Below are positions 41,381 to 52,130 of a DNA stretch of 64,000 bases, one piece after another. The stretch's first letter is position 1. Each line of letters begins with the position of its first letter. Both the position numbers and the translations under genes were made by a program. The DNA lies in NCBI GenBank assembly GCA_019916065.1, contig CM034244.1, positions 22,870,471 through 22,934,470 on the forward strand. Direction: 5' to 3'. Origin of the DNA: Vitellaria paradoxa. Lineage: Eukaryota > Streptophyta > Magnoliopsida > Ericales > Sapotaceae. Below the pieces are notes generated by a model, which was not told where the DNA came from, did not search any database, and was given only the letters and a program-made list of their open reading frames with translations.

Positions 41381-43863
41381 TTTTTACGATATTGAACATG
41401 TGTACATTAATGGATATGTAAAATGCTGTTCATTTACACATGTAAAATGCCATTCATTTGCTTTTTTCCTGAGCAGGACACTTGGTCATCCTTTTTTCAC
41501 CATTAATGAAGAAAAATGCGCTCTTTATTTTCATCTGGTTATATAAGATTTATGTATACTTACTCTTAGATCACAACCCATGCTTTTCTTTTCATTTAGC
41601 CTCAGCTTAGTTTCATCCAGGCCATTTGTTGCATTATTGCTCTTCATAGTTTCTACAAATATATATTCTTTAGTTCATTTATTTATTTTTTTGGTTAAGT
41701 AATACAAATATTACCTAGTGTGCTTTACCTAGATCATTTCTAGAGAACTATACATTCAAAACAAAGTGTACCTTTTCTTTTATTAGTTCACATTACTGTT
41801 TAATCTATTGTATATCATAAGTTTTAATGTTTATATTATATTTCTATCTTTTTGTGGTAAATTTCTTGTTGTTTATCAAAAATGCTATATAATGTTTCCG
41901 AGGCATCATCTTAGGTATCACCTTGATTTTGAAGAAATTAACCATTGGTTTGCTTTGCAAGGTATATACGTCAGGACACTGATTTTTTTTTGTGAACCAT
42001 GTATTTCAAAGACTCAAAAAAGAAGTTGACAATTTCTTATCCTTTGTGTTGTGCTTAATGTTAATGTTGCAAGGAACAATACAAATGACCAGTACCAGGT
42101 CAGGTGAAAATTAACTTCCTTTTCTGAATTTCTTGTTCTCCTCTATATGCATTATCTAGTGTTTGCTTTACTTAAGTTATATTTTTTGATAGTAATGATA
42201 TTTTGATGCATTCTGTCTTTAACTATTATTTCTTGCAAACACTCAGAGGTCCTATTAATAAAACATATATGACACAATGAATGCTTAATTGAATTTGAAG
42301 TGGATGGACCATATAAGGTAAATAGAATGACTTTACAAGCTACTGTCGAACAATAACTTATTAGATTTTGATTCTAATCTAATAACATACATTGTTTATT
42401 TTTTTTTCTTTTTTCTTATATTCAAATTGAATATTGGGTGCCCTTGATTCTTTTGGCTTCTAACGAAAGGAATTTTAATTAAGAAGTGTTATGCTATTTT
42501 TAATGACGATGGAAACCTTGGGAGCTTAAAGGTTTCGCGACCAAGTTTAGAGGTGAGCTGACGCTCATCAAAGTTTTCCAAGTATGTCTATGAAATTCTT
42601 TGTTCACGATTTTCAAATATTTTGTTATCCATTTTGCGAGATTTATGAATTATGGTGTATGCATCAATTCAAGCACTGATTTTTTTTTAAAGCACGATTT
42701 ATGCCTTTCTTATTGATTAGTCATAAGACGAATCTATCAATCTAAGTTGATTAAGATGATCATTCTTGCTCCCCATACATTTATTAATTGTAGTTGATTA
42801 ATTTTTACATCTCTTGTGATAAAGGGAATATTGTCCTTTGGTAACAAGGGATAGATTTATGTCTGGTTGTAATTGCATGGTACTAATTGGGGTTCAAGCA
42901 ACGAAAGTTTAGAATTTTGTATGGTACTAGATAAAGTCTTCCTTTCTTCAAAGGTTTGAGTTGTTAAATTTTGCAACCTTAGTAATGTAGTTGTGATTTT
43001 GTGGTAGGGACAAAAAGTCATATACAAAATTTATTTATGAGCCTATGTTTTGGTGTAAAATTTTCACTTTATCTTTGTTGTGATTAAGCTGTTGTGGGTT
43101 TTGGTATTTTATAATTTACAAACTAACTTTAGTCCTATACATTGATCTTGCAACTGAAGCAGAGAGTTGCCACATAAGTTCTCCAATAATCATCCTAATA
43201 CATTTCAGTATTCATCTTGATATGAAATTGGAGCTCTTCTCTTCTAGGGACATTCTAGAAAATGGTTATATTAAAACTTGATTGTTAGGAATTAAAATTA
43301 TTCTTTTGATAGTGTTCTCTCAACTAGACACGATGGATGCAAAAATGTGCTACCTATCCAGTGAACCATAGCAAGTGAATGATGCTTGAATCTAAATTCT
43401 TCATGTCTGTTTAATAAAGTTTATATTGTGTACTATGGAGTATGAACACAAGACATGAGTATGACATGACATGAATACACTAATATGCTGACACAATATT
43501 TTTGAACAAATTAGGACACAATATGGCCAGGACGTTAGCAAATAAATAAATATTCTTATTGCAATATGTATAAATATCAAAATAATAAAAAAAATTACTT
43601 TAGAATGGAAAAAAGGATCCCTTGACCCAACCCCATTTAGTTAAAAAAAAAAAAGAAAATGGTTTTAAGTTAAGATGAGTTGAGTTGAGTTGAGTTGAGT
43701 ACATTCTACATAGTAGAAAATTCGTGTGAGCACACCTAATATCTATCTTAGAAAACTTTATGTATAAGTTGCAAATTCAAAAACATGTTGAATGAAGATT
43801 GCAATGACCAAATCATGTGTAAATATAATTAACCTAAGAAAATAAGTTTGCTGTCATCCATCC
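41381..43863. other. Non-coding DNA, possibly with HISN4 intron
   Basis: No convincing exon. A short piece at 42072-42105 (NTNDQYQVR) faintly resembles the TKGDQYDVRE block of HISN4, and a (TTGAG)n run lies at about 43680-43700. TTTTTTTGGTTAAGTAATAC near 41688 resembles a LINE tail but lacks flanking duplications. Confidence 0.3.
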
Positions 43864-44133
43864 ATATTTAGATAATGGCAATGAAAACTGCTGTTAGAAA
43901 TCTATATGTAGACGACTGCAACGAAAAAATACTAGGATTTTGAATCAAATTATATAACTAGATCATGCTAGCATAAAATTTTTCGTTTACATACAAATTA
44001 TATTTAGATAATGGTAGTGAAAATTGCTGTCAGAAATCCATATGTAGATGCTAGCAATGAAACAATAATAAGAGTTCGAATCAAATTATATGACAAGATC
44101 ATGCTAGCATAGAATTTCTCGTTTACATATAAA
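43864..44133. repeat. 136-bp tandem duplication
   Basis: ATATTTAGATAATGGCAATG... (43864-43999) is repeated from 44000 to about 44133 with roughly 15 per cent change. Both copies contain GATCATGCTAGCATA and TCGTTTACATA. Copia-4 inserted 16 bases further on. Confidence 0.85.
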
Positions 44134-44144
44134 AAGGGAAGAAT

Positions 44145-44149
44145 GTCAG
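44145..44149. repeat. Target duplication of Copia-4 (left)
   Basis: GTCAG, repeated at 49222-49226 just outside the other LTR. Confidence 0.85.
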
Positions 44150-44337
44150 TGTAGGAATTAAGAGAAAAGAATGAATCTTATTACTTCTTAATGTATATTT
44201 TACATAGTGAAATAGCCTTTATATACAATACAGGAATGCTATATTTATGACATAGCATTATAACCTCCTAATTAATTCCTACGGCTAGCATACATGAATC
44301 AACATTAAGTACTACGGCTAGCATACATGAATCAACA
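44150..44337 (-). repeat. 3' LTR of Copia-4
   Basis: Plus-strand TGTAGGAATTAAG...ATGAATCAACA, 188 bp. GGCTAGCATACATGAATCAACA occurs twice near its right end. The polypurine tract CTTAAGGGGGAG (minus) adjoins at 44338-44349. Confidence 0.9.
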
Positions 44338-44344
44338 CTCCCCC

Positions 44345-45004
44345 TTAAGTTGGAGCATAGATATCACACATGCCTAACTTGTAAACTAAAGTATGATAGG
44401 TCCTGTGGCACAACCCTTTAGTGAACACATCAGCTAGTTGTTTATCAGATGTAACATGATGTAAGCTCAAGACACCATTAGTCAATTTCTCTTTGATGAA
44501 GTGTCGATCAATCTCTATGTGCTTGGTTCGATCATGTTGAACTGGATTTTGTGCTATACTGATAGCAGCTTTGTTATCACAATACAAGGATAATGACCCT
44601 TTGCCTGACAGACCTACTTCTTCCAATATCTTTTGTAACCACAGAAGCTCACAAACCCCTTGAGCCATAGCTCTGTATTCTGCTTCAGCACTTGATCGAG
44701 CAACTATACTTTGTTTCTTGCTCCTCCATGTTACTAGGTTTCCTCCTACCAGTGTGCAATAACCAGTAGTGGACCTTCTATCACTTGGAGATCCAGCCCA
44801 ATCTGCATCTGTAAAGCATTCTATCTGAAGGTGATCATGCTTGGCGAACAGCAACCCTTTCCCTGGAGCAGACTTCAGGTATCTCAAGATACGAAATACC
44901 GCTTGCATGTGTGATTCTCGTGGATCATGCATAAATTGACTCACTAGACTGACTACATATGCAATGTCTGGTCTAATGTGTGAGAGATATATCAGTCTTC
45001 CCAC
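44345..45004 (-). CDS. Copia-4 RNase H, open
   Basis: 219 codons in one frame: MGRLIYLSHIRPDIAYVVSL, CFTDADWAGSPSDRRSTTGY (Asp), ARSSAEAEYRAMAQGVCELL (Glu), YCDNKAAISIAQNPVQHDRT (Asp) and QLADVFTKGLCHRTYHTLVY, ending at the polypurine tract. All catalytic positions are kept. It is separated from RT by a single stop near 45030. Confidence 0.9.
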   Translation of the reverse strand: MGRLIYLSHIRPDIAYVVSLVSQFMHDPRESHMQAVFRILRYLKSAPGKGLLFAKHDHLQIECFTDADWAGSPSDRRSTTGYCTLVGGNLVTWRSKKQSIVARSSAEAEYRAMAQGVCELLWLQKILEEVGLSGKGSLSLYCDNKAAISIAQNPVQHDRTKHIEIDRHFIKEKLTNGVLSLHHVTSDKQLADVFTKGLCHRTYHTLVYKLGMCDIYAPT

Positions 45005-45031
45005 TAATCTCTGGTATCTCCCTAAATCAAC

Positions 45032-45982
45032 TTAATTACCAACTCCAGCTTGCAGTTTGTGGTTGTTTTCAATACGAGACTCAGCTGGTTTATAACCCAA
45101 CATGCCAGTTTCTTCCAAGAGATCCAGAATATATTTCCTCTGAGAAATGAAGATACCTTTCTTTGATCTAGCAACTTCAATTCCTAGGAAATATTGCAGT
45201 TTTCCTAGATCCTTGATTTCAAATTTTTGAGCTAGAAGTTCCTTCAATCGAGCCATCTCCTCTTTATCATCTCCTGTCATCACTATATCATCAACATAAA
45301 CTATGAGAATAGTAATTTTACTCTTGTTATGTTTAATAAATAGGGTATGGTCTGCATTGCTCTGTTGATAGCCGAAAGAGATCATGGCTTTGCTGAACTT
45401 GTCGAACCATGCTCGGGGAGATTGCTTTAATCCATATAAGGCCTTTTTTAGTCTGCATACTTTCCCATGTGTTGCTTCATTATCAAAGCCAGGAGGGATC
45501 TCCATATACACTTCTTCTTCTAAATCTCCATGTAGATAGGCATTTTTCACATCAAATTGCTGTAAATCCCAATCAAGGTTGGCTGCACATGATAACAAGA
45601 TCCTAATTGTGTTCATTTTAGCTACTGGAGCAAAAGTTTCCTGGTAGTCCACCCCATAAGTTTGAGTGAATCCTTTCGCCACCAATCTAGCTTTGAACCT
45701 GTCAACTGATCTATCAGCTTTGTGTTTCACAGTGAACACCCATTTGCAGCCTACTAGTTTTTTTCCAGGTGGAGAGGTGACAAGCTCCAAAGTCTCATTC
45801 TTAGCCAGAGCTTTCATTTCTTCAAACATCGCTCCCTTCCATTTCGGATCATTGAGTGCTTCCTTCCAACCCTGTGGAATAGACACAGACGAAATGGACA
45901 AGGCAAAAAGCTCTATAGGTGGGAGACAAAGAGTTATAGGAAACAAAAGTAGAAATGGGATGTTTAGTACAGGCTCTGACAC
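45032..45982 (-). CDS. Copia-4 reverse transcriptase, open
   Basis: 316 codons: [80 protein letters not shown], the catalytic YVDDIVMTGDD and [20 protein letters not shown]. The polymerase core is intact. A one-base frameshift near 45900 separates it from the upstream gag-integrase frame, with which it overlaps. Confidence 0.92.
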   Translation of the reverse strand: MSEPVLNIPFLLLFPITLCLPPIELFALSISSVSIPQGWKEALNDPKWKGAMFEEMKALAKNETLELVTSPPGKKLVGCKWVFTVKHKADRSVDRFKARLVAKGFTQTYGVDYQETFAPVAKMNTIRILLSCAANLDWDLQQFDVKNAYLHGDLEEEVYMEIPPGFDNEATHGKVCRLKKALYGLKQSPRAWFDKFSKAMISFGYQQSNADHTLFIKHNKSKITILIVYVDDIVMTGDDKEEMARLKELLAQKFEIKDLGKLQYFLGIEVARSKKGIFISQRKYILDLLEETGMLGYKPAESRIENNHKLQAGVGN

Positions 45983-48230
45983 ATTTCCTTTGAGAAATAG
46001 GTTTATCTAAATCATCAAAAGGTAACTCACCAGAAGAGGATGATTCTTGACAGTATAGAATAGGTTGCACGATGGCTTCTTCTGCCTTGTCTTTGTCTCT
46101 CCTTGAGTACCTTTTCAAATCGGGTTTGTCCAAACGCCCAATTTCCTCCCTCTGGATAATAGTCTTCTTCTGACCATCATTTTCCCTTGGGGTAAGATCA
46201 GTAATGATCACAGAACTAGGTATCATCTCTTCCTTTGTATTATTCTCCCCCTGAAGAGATGACTGGGTTGAACTGAAGTAAGGTGTAGTTTCTCTGAAAG
46301 TGACATCCATACTCACAAAATACTTCCGAGATGGAGGGTGATAGCATCTGTAACCCTTTTGTGTTGGTGAGTATCTAATAAACACACACTTAAGGGCTCG
46401 TGGATCTAGTTTCCCAGCATTCTTAATATGAACAAAACAGACACACCCAAATACCTTTGGAGGAACAATGTAGGTATTATACCCTTTTAAGATTTCTAAA
46501 GGACTCTTGTAGTTAAGAGCCCTAAGAGGCATCCGGTTGATAAGGTATGCAGCAGCTAGGATTGCATCCCCCCAGTAATGCTTAGGAAGATTCATGATAA
46601 ACATAAGTGACCTAGCAACTTCCAAAAGATGCCTATTCTTCCGTTCAGCTACCCCATTTTGTGCACTCGTAGAAGTATAAATAGTCTGATGAATTATCCC
46701 ATGTGACTCTAAATACGAATCAAATTTTCCTTTCATGTATTCAGTGCCATTATCAGTCCTAAGAATCTTTATGTTTGTATCAAATTGGGTACAAACCATC
46801 TTATGAAAAGACTGAAAGCAGGAAAACACATCACTTTTAGCCTTAAGTAGATATACCCAAGTCATCCTTGTGCAATAATCAATAAAGGTGACAAACCAAT
46901 GACTACTAGACAAAGAAGTAGTCTTAGTAGGACCCCAAACATCAGAGTGAATAAGCATGAAAGGAACCTTGCTTTTATTATTACTCAAAGGGTAAGAGTT
47001 TCGAGAATGTTTTGCATATTCGCAAGCATCACAGAACAATGAGTCAAACTGAATCTTTGAAAACAAACTAGGAAATAATTTGCTTAACACCAAAAAAGAA
47101 GGATGTCCCAACCGTCGGTGCCACTGCAATATTTCTTGAGTAACATCCTTTTTGCCCACATAAAAAGCCTGCTGAAGACCAGAACTTGGATTCCCATCCA
47201 ACATATATAAGCCATCATGTAATCTACCACTGCCAATCCTCTTCCCTGTTTGAAGATCCTGAAAGACACAATGATTAAGGAAAAACTCAATTTTACAGTT
47301 GAGAGTTTTTGTAAGGGCACTGACAGATAACAGATTGACAGGAAATTGAGGGACATGAAGCACAGAGGATAGTTTGATATGGGGAGTACAGAAAACAGAA
47401 CCTGTTCCAGACACTAAGGTAAAAGAGCCATCGCCTATTCGGACACTATCTCGTCTTAAACATGGTGAGTATTCAAGAAGATTTTTGGAAGAGCCCATCA
47501 TGTGTCTATTCGCACCAGAATCAATAATCCAACAATCAGTATCAAGGGAAGCAGAAAAAATATTACCTGATTGCACAAAGTTGGATTTGGCACCAGAGGA
47601 AAAATCTTTATTAGACAGCAGACGCTTGAGATGCTGAATCTCATCAGGAGAGAAGAAATCAGAGGAGGTTATCTCAGGAGTTGATTCCATAGCTTCAGAC
47701 AGATTTGCCCGAGTAGAGTTAACTCGTTTACCTCCACGACCTCTCATTGGGCATCCATGTAGCTTCCAGCATGTCTCTTTAGTGTGACGTGGTCTCCCAC
47801 AATAATCACATCGTAAATGATCCTTATTAGAACTGTAGGCCTTCAGCTGCTCAGGTGAATCACTAGTTGCTACCAAACCAGATTTTTCAACTTGTGGAAC
47901 ATAGAGCATGGCACTGCGCCTGCTTTCTTCTTGCTGAACATAGGAATATGCCTCCTCAAGAGAAGGGAAAGGAGTCTTACCCAGAACATGAACTCTGATC
48001 TGATCAAATTCATTGTTCAGTCCGACCAAGAAATCATAGACCCTTTCTTTTGTAAGCAATTTCTGAAATTTGACTACATCTTCAGTACAATCGGCTTGAA
48101 AATCTTGATAGTAGTCAAGTTCTTGCCAAAAACCATACAACTCAGAAAAATACTGCAAGATCGTCATCTCGCCTTGCTTCAAACCATGAACCTTGTTTCG
48201 AATCTCATAAATCTGGGCATCATTTCCCAC
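45849..48230 (-). CDS. Copia-4 gag (C-terminal), protease and integrase polyprotein, open over 793 codons
   Basis: In order: gag middle (GNDAQIYEIRNKVHGLKQGE, YFSELYGFWQELDYY), zinc knuckle CDYCGRPRHTKETCWKLHG (residues about 138-156), protease CWIIDSGANRHMMG (about 230), GAG-pre-integrase WHRRLGHPSFLVLSKLF, integrase LIHSDVWGPTKTTSLSSSHW (first Asp), LRTDNGTEYMKGKFDSYLES (second Asp), QNGVAERKNRHLLEVARSLM (Glu), PPKVFGCVCFVHIKNAGKLD and the hinge LPFDDLDKPISQRKCVRACT. This is the longest retroelement frame in the window. It ends out of frame at 45849 because of a frameshift near 45900. Confidence 0.93.
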   Translation of the reverse strand: MGNDAQIYEIRNKVHGLKQGEMTILQYFSELYGFWQELDYYQDFQADCTEDVVKFQKLLTKERVYDFLVGLNNEFDQIRVHVLGKTPFPSLEEAYSYVQQEESRRSAMLYVPQVEKSGLVATSDSPEQLKAYSSNKDHLRCDYCGRPRHTKETCWKLHGCPMRGRGGKRVNSTRANLSEAMESTPEITSSDFFSPDEIQHLKRLLSNKDFSSGAKSNFVQSGNIFSASLDTDCWIIDSGANRHMMGSSKNLLEYSPCLRRDSVRIGDGSFTLVSGTGSVFCTPHIKLSSVLHVPQFPVNLLSVSALTKTLNCKIEFFLNHCVFQDLQTGKRIGSGRLHDGLYMLDGNPSSGLQQAFYVGKKDVTQEILQWHRRLGHPSFLVLSKLFPSLFSKIQFDSLFCDACEYAKHSRNSYPLSNNKSKVPFMLIHSDVWGPTKTTSLSSSHWFVTFIDYCTRMTWVYLLKAKSDVFSCFQSFHKMVCTQFDTNIKILRTDNGTEYMKGKFDSYLESHGIIHQTIYTSTSAQNGVAERKNRHLLEVARSLMFIMNLPKHYWGDAILAAAYLINRMPLRALNYKSPLEILKGYNTYIVPPKVFGCVCFVHIKNAGKLDPRALKCVFIRYSPTQKGYRCYHPPSRKYFVSMDVTFRETTPYFSSTQSSLQGENNTKEEMIPSSVIITDLTPRENDGQKKTIIQREEIGRLDKPDLKRYSRRDKDKAEEAIVQPILYCQESSSSGELPFDDLDKPISQRKCVRACTKHPISTFVSYNSLSPTYRAFCLVHFVCVYSTGLEGSTQ

Positions 48231-48257
48231 TCGTGAATAGGTGAGAGTGACAGCATT

Positions 48258-48581
48258 CTATATTTTCGCGGCTGTGTCAAGCAATAAATATGTCCTTGAA
48301 ACTTGGGGCTGCATGGAATTGATAAGCCATGCCATTACGAGTGAATTTTCAGAATCCCACTGATTGAATGATGGATCATTTGCTGCTAGTTTGATTTTAG
48401 CACCACTAATATAACCCTGCATTCCCCTAGCTTTGATAAACAATAAACAAGACCTCAACCAAGCAAGGTAATTATTTCCATCAAGCTTGACAGGGCTAAT
48501 TTGTAGTGAAGGGTTATCAGTACTAATGGTTGCAAATCGCTTCTCATTTTCTATAATGCAGACAACCAACACAGCAGACAA
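48258..48581 (-). pseudogene. Copia-4 gag N-terminal part
   Basis: 107 codons: SLQISPVKLDGNNYLAWLRS, CLLFIKARGMQGYISGAKIK and SENSLVMAWLINSMQPQVSR, the UBN2-type copia gag domain. TAG at 48258-48260 replaces Trp in the pattern AKIWNAV, and translation would otherwise continue into the 793-codon frame in the same reading frame. The first ATG (48581) lies within repeats of the leader, so the true start may differ. Confidence 0.82.
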
Positions 48582-49002
48582 TCAACGCAGTAGACAGCCA
48601 ACACAGCAGACAACCAACACAGCGTCTAGGAAAGAAGAATCATGACTTAAAGATGGTCGAAATTACCTGGAAAATAGCTAGATGGCGTTGGAAGAGGATG
48701 GCGAGCACAATTGGAGAAGGCCAAAAAAGGAGGTGGCCGGAATAGTCCTCACGCGCCTCACGCGCCGTCGTCGGCCGGAACTTCAGGAGGCGCGTGTGAT
48801 TCACACGCGCTGATTCCGGTGGTCGGAAAAAGAGAGGTCGGTTGGAATTTGGTGGCGCACCTTTTGGGATGGGTGGTGTCGACTACCTTCAACTCTGATC
48901 TGAGGAAAGAAAACAACTCCACGGTGTTCTAGGGTTTTTGAAGAAAACCACGCCAGGAGCTTAGAAGAAGCTATGAATTTAAGGCCTAAAAAGTGGTTTT
49001 AG
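48550..49002 (-). other. Untranslated leader of Copia-4
   Basis: Contains four 16-bp units GCAGACAACCAACACA (about 48558-48622) next to the gag start, and a GC-rich part with the double motif CGGCGCGTGAGGCGCGTGAG (minus, 48748-48767). Confidence 0.75.
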
Positions 49003-49014
49003 GCTCTGATACCA
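49003..49014 (-). promoter_or_regulatory. Primer binding site of Copia-4
   Basis: Minus strand TGGTATCAGAGC, a perfect match to the initiator tRNA-Met complement, adjoining the LTR. Confidence 0.9.
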
Positions 49015-49221
49015 TGAAGGAATTAAGAGAAAAGAATGAATCTTATTACTCCTTAATGTATATTTCACATAGTGAAATAGCCTTTATATACAATACAGGA
49101 ATGCTATATTTATGACATAGCATTTATGACCTCCTAATTAATTCCTACGGCTAGCATACATGAATCAGCTAGTATACATGAATCAACATTAATTACTACG
49201 GCTAGCATACATGAATCAACA
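49015..49221 (-). repeat. 5' LTR of Copia-4
   Basis: 207 bp; matches the 3' LTR except for about five substitutions and an extra 18-bp unit (CAGCTAGTATACATGAAT) formed by duplication of the CATACATGAATCA motif. Ends TG/CA. Confidence 0.9.
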
Positions 49222-49226
49222 GTCAG

Positions 49227-49569
49227 CAAGGGGAAACAAGTAAGAGGTAAGGATGAATTGCTGATGTTAATGTCTGGAAGGAATAAAATTTACGAAAATC
49301 CACTGTACGATCATATTTTTCGAGCTCTAGTACTGATGCCCTTATTAATTAGGTCCATGATTGATGGGACTCTCTACTGGGAGAGGCTACTTTTATATTT
49401 CAAATTGCATTTTGTGTTTACAGGGTACAACTTCCTTTGTTATTAAGCATGCACCATATCGCGCTTGTAAATCTTATGCACTACAGGCATACGCCCATTG
49501 ACTAATTGAGAATTACCTCTTATCGTAGATTCTTGCTTCTGTAATTAGTTGATTTTTCATTACTTGAAG
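49227..49569. other. Non-coding DNA right of Copia-4
   Basis: Includes a short open stretch (49258-49446) without recognisable similarity. Probably HISN4 intron. Confidence 0.35.
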
Positions 49570-49615
49570 AATCCGGATGATGTGGAGTTCATGGCTGTTA
49601 AAGTAAGCAACACTG
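49570..49615 (+). pseudogene. HISN4: HISN4 exon fragment 1
   Basis: AG at 49568-49569 and GTAAGG at 49616 border a 46-bp exon reading NPDDVEFMAVKVSNT. Compare the family pattern NxPDDVxxKxIRVTNPG. It ends in phase 1. Confidence 0.8.
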
Positions 49616-49616
49616 G

Positions 49617-50703
49617 TAAGGAACACCCATGCATATTCTATTTTGTTTGGTTGATTTAGAAGTTCCTGCTCACAGGCTTGCCATTTTGTTGCCAGCGTTC
49701 ATTAAGACTCTTGTTTACAGCTAGTAATGTGTCAATTGCAATTCTCATGCACTTGTCAATTGCAATTCTCATGCACTAGGAAATTCTAATTCTAACATTG
49801 TAACTACTAGATTGGAATATTCTCTGTCACCTTGTAAGTTAACTCGCAGATTGGCTTTTTTTGCTAAGTTTTATATTGTCTAATTTTAAATATGAATTGA
49901 AGCTTGAGAATCCAGTTTGATCAAGAATTATTTAGTGGGATTTAAGAATTTTCAATGAAAGAATTGTGATATAAAACCTTGAATTTTGTTTTGAGGTACT
50001 TAAGGAGAGAAGTTTGTTGAGAGAGAGTATTACAGAACTTTATATCTGGAAATGGTTCTGTATATGGTCAAAATTCAAATCTTTAATTTTTTTTGCTGTC
50101 CTGTCCTATCTCACCAAGAAGAGTTTTTAGTTCTTAGCCAACAAGTAACACAAAAACCTATGCTTAGGAGAGACATAGAGTGCTACAATTGGTATGAAAG
50201 TAATTGTGACTTGCAGAGGTATCTAATTTCTTACATTGCATATCATTTTGTGTGCATCACAAGATTGATTTAATATGAATCCTATAGCTCATCCAGACAA
50301 TATCGAGCAATTTGCAAAGATAATGAAGAGAACTTGTGATGGAAGAACAGATTTTCTTTGCTCTATCAGCTAACTTCTGGCTAATAATAAGATGAAAACC
50401 TTAAAATCAAGCATGAAATGGTGTAGGTAGGTTTCTGAGGGATCACAACTACATAAAGCAACATCAACTTCAGCTTATGTGAAATTACAAATGAGAGAGC
50501 AAGAGAGTTGTGTTCTTATTTATGTAGATTGTTATTTGTCTTCTAAGCTATGATATCCTATTCATTTTCATTTCAAGCAACACACCCCTCCCCCAACAAA
50601 CAAGCCAGCCACCACCACTAAAACCTTGTTTCTTTCTTGAAAGGGGGGAAAATAGATAAAAAAAATGAATTAAATATTAACTTATATTTTATACTTTTTT
50701 TAG
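49617..50703. other. HISN4 intron
   Basis: AT-rich. It contains a 21-bp tandem duplication (GTCAATTGCAATTCTCATGCA, about 49732-49780) and a short C-rich run near 50583. No other exon. Confidence 0.5.
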
Positions 50704-50741
50704 GTTCAAATGGTGAAGAATATGCCTGGTATCAATACACG
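50704..50741 (+). pseudogene. HISN4: HISN4 exon fragment 2
   Basis: TAG acceptor, 38 bp, GTTAGC donor. It completes the Gly codon split with exon 1 and reads SNGEEYAWYQYT; the family has PNGEEYAWYQCT. Confidence 0.85.
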
Positions 50742-51707
50742 GTTAGCCTTCCATGTTTCATGATATCTGTTTCATTTATTTAAATAAATCTTAACTCTAG
50801 TCCTTTTTCCTGAAGTTAGTGACTCCTGTAATTTTCTTTAAAATATGACCTAGCCCGATGTTATATTTTAGGAAAGTTCAAGAAATTGTAAAAGAGAAAA
50901 AGTAGAGTTGATTAAAGCCGAGTTGAGATGGGGCTTTTGTAGGGGTATTTGGGGTCGGCCCCCCTGTTTTGGGCTTTAATAAAATCCCAAATCTAACGCT
51001 AGAATTAATATCAAATCTCAGACTCCCAAATGAGCTGGTTAAGGAAATTATTAAATAAAATATATATTATGTTTTTTAAGGAGGCAAAGATGGCTTTTGA
51101 GAGTTGGCAGGGTGCTTCTTGTGCTAAAGAACAAAGAAGAGGAAAATTTGGCATCTTATCCTTGTTTGCTTAAGGTGGATAGTGATAGGAATAGAAGATG
51201 TTTTCAAAATACTGAATTTCTGTTGTTCAAAGAGAAAAGTGCTTTCTTGTATATTTTGTTCAGTACGGGCTATCTAGCCCGTACTTATTTGCTTTAGTTA
51301 TGGATGAGATTACAAAACATATTCAGTATGAGGTGCCGTGGTGTATGCTATTTGCAGATGATATTGTTTTAGTAGATGAGACGAGCGAAGGAGTGAATGC
51401 TAAACTAGAATTGTGGCGGGAAACGTTAGAGACAAGAGGGTTTAGGCTAAGTCGATGCAAGATGGAATATATGGAATATAAGTTTAGTTAAAGTAGGATA
51501 ATGGGTAGTATAGAAGTAAGTTTAGGCACATAAAAGATTGTAGAGAAAGATAAATTTAGGTACCTTGGATCTATGGTGCAACAAGATGGAGAGATTGATT
51601 TTGATGTAAATCACAGAATTTAAGCCGGGTGGACCAAATGGAGGAGTGCTTCGGGGGTTTTGTGCTACCGAAAAGTCCCCCTCAAGGTGAAATAAAAATA
51701 TTATAAG

Positions 51708-52109
51708 GTGACGGTTAGACCAGCGCTGCTATATGGATCAGAGTGTTGGGCAGTACAGCATAATCATGGTCAAAAGATGGCAGTTGCGGGGATAAGAATG
51801 CTAAGGTCGATGTGTGGGATTACAAGGAAAGATAGGATTAGGAACGAGGAGATTAGGGGCAAAGTAAGAATAGTACCGATTGAAAATAAAATGAGAGAAA
51901 ATCGATTAAGATGGTTTGGCCATGTTAGAAGGCGTCCAACGGAGGCACCTGTTAGAAGGTGTGAAACTATGGAGATTGCCAGGAGTAGGAGAGGTAGAGG
52001 AAGACCCAAGAGAAGTTGGAAAGAAACTATTAAACATGATCTGACCTACCTAGATTTATCGGAGGACATGGCCTTAAACAGATCTAATTGGCGTCGACAA
52101 ATCATATAG
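51708..52109 (+). pseudogene. RTE reverse transcriptase C-terminal region
   Basis: 133 open codons: VRPALLYGSECWAVQHNHGQ, RMLRSMCGITRKDRIRNEEI, RLRWFGHVRRRPTEAPVRRC, GRGRPKRSWKETIKHDLTYL and NRSNWRRQI. These are the hallmark blocks of plant RTE elements. The upstream RT core is interrupted by stops between 51491 and 51707. Confidence 0.9.
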
Positions 52110-52110
52110 C

Positions 52111-52130
52111 TTTTTTTTTTTGGTAAGTAC
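52111..52130 (-). mobile_element. Ultra-short LINE tail insertion 3
   Basis: Minus strand GTACTTACC followed by 11 A, inside the RTE element. Flanks AAATCATATAGC (52099-52110) and AAATCCATATAGC (52131-52143) are a duplication with one indel. Removing it restores the normal RTE 3' sequence. Confidence 0.75.

Larger units (their letters stand above)
44150..49221 (-). mobile_element. Copia-4, full-length and best preserved
   Basis: 5.07 kb, LTRs of 188 and 207 bp, perfect 5-bp duplication GTCAG, canonical primer site and polypurine tract. Only three breaks are seen in the gag-pol frame: a Trp-to-stop in gag, one frameshift near 45900 and one stop near 45030. LTR differences by eye are about five substitutions plus small indels, so it is the youngest dated element here. 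It differs in family from Copia-2 and -3. It interrupts the region of the HISN4 fragments. Confidence 0.95.

Noticed and set aside
41685..41710. Possible fourth LINE-tail footprint (TTTTTTTGGTTAAG)
   Set aside because: No flanking duplication is found, and the T run is broken by A.
42072..42105. Possible HISN4 exon (NTNDQYQVR)
   Set aside because: The match to TKGDQYDVRE needs gaps and lacks clear splice borders.
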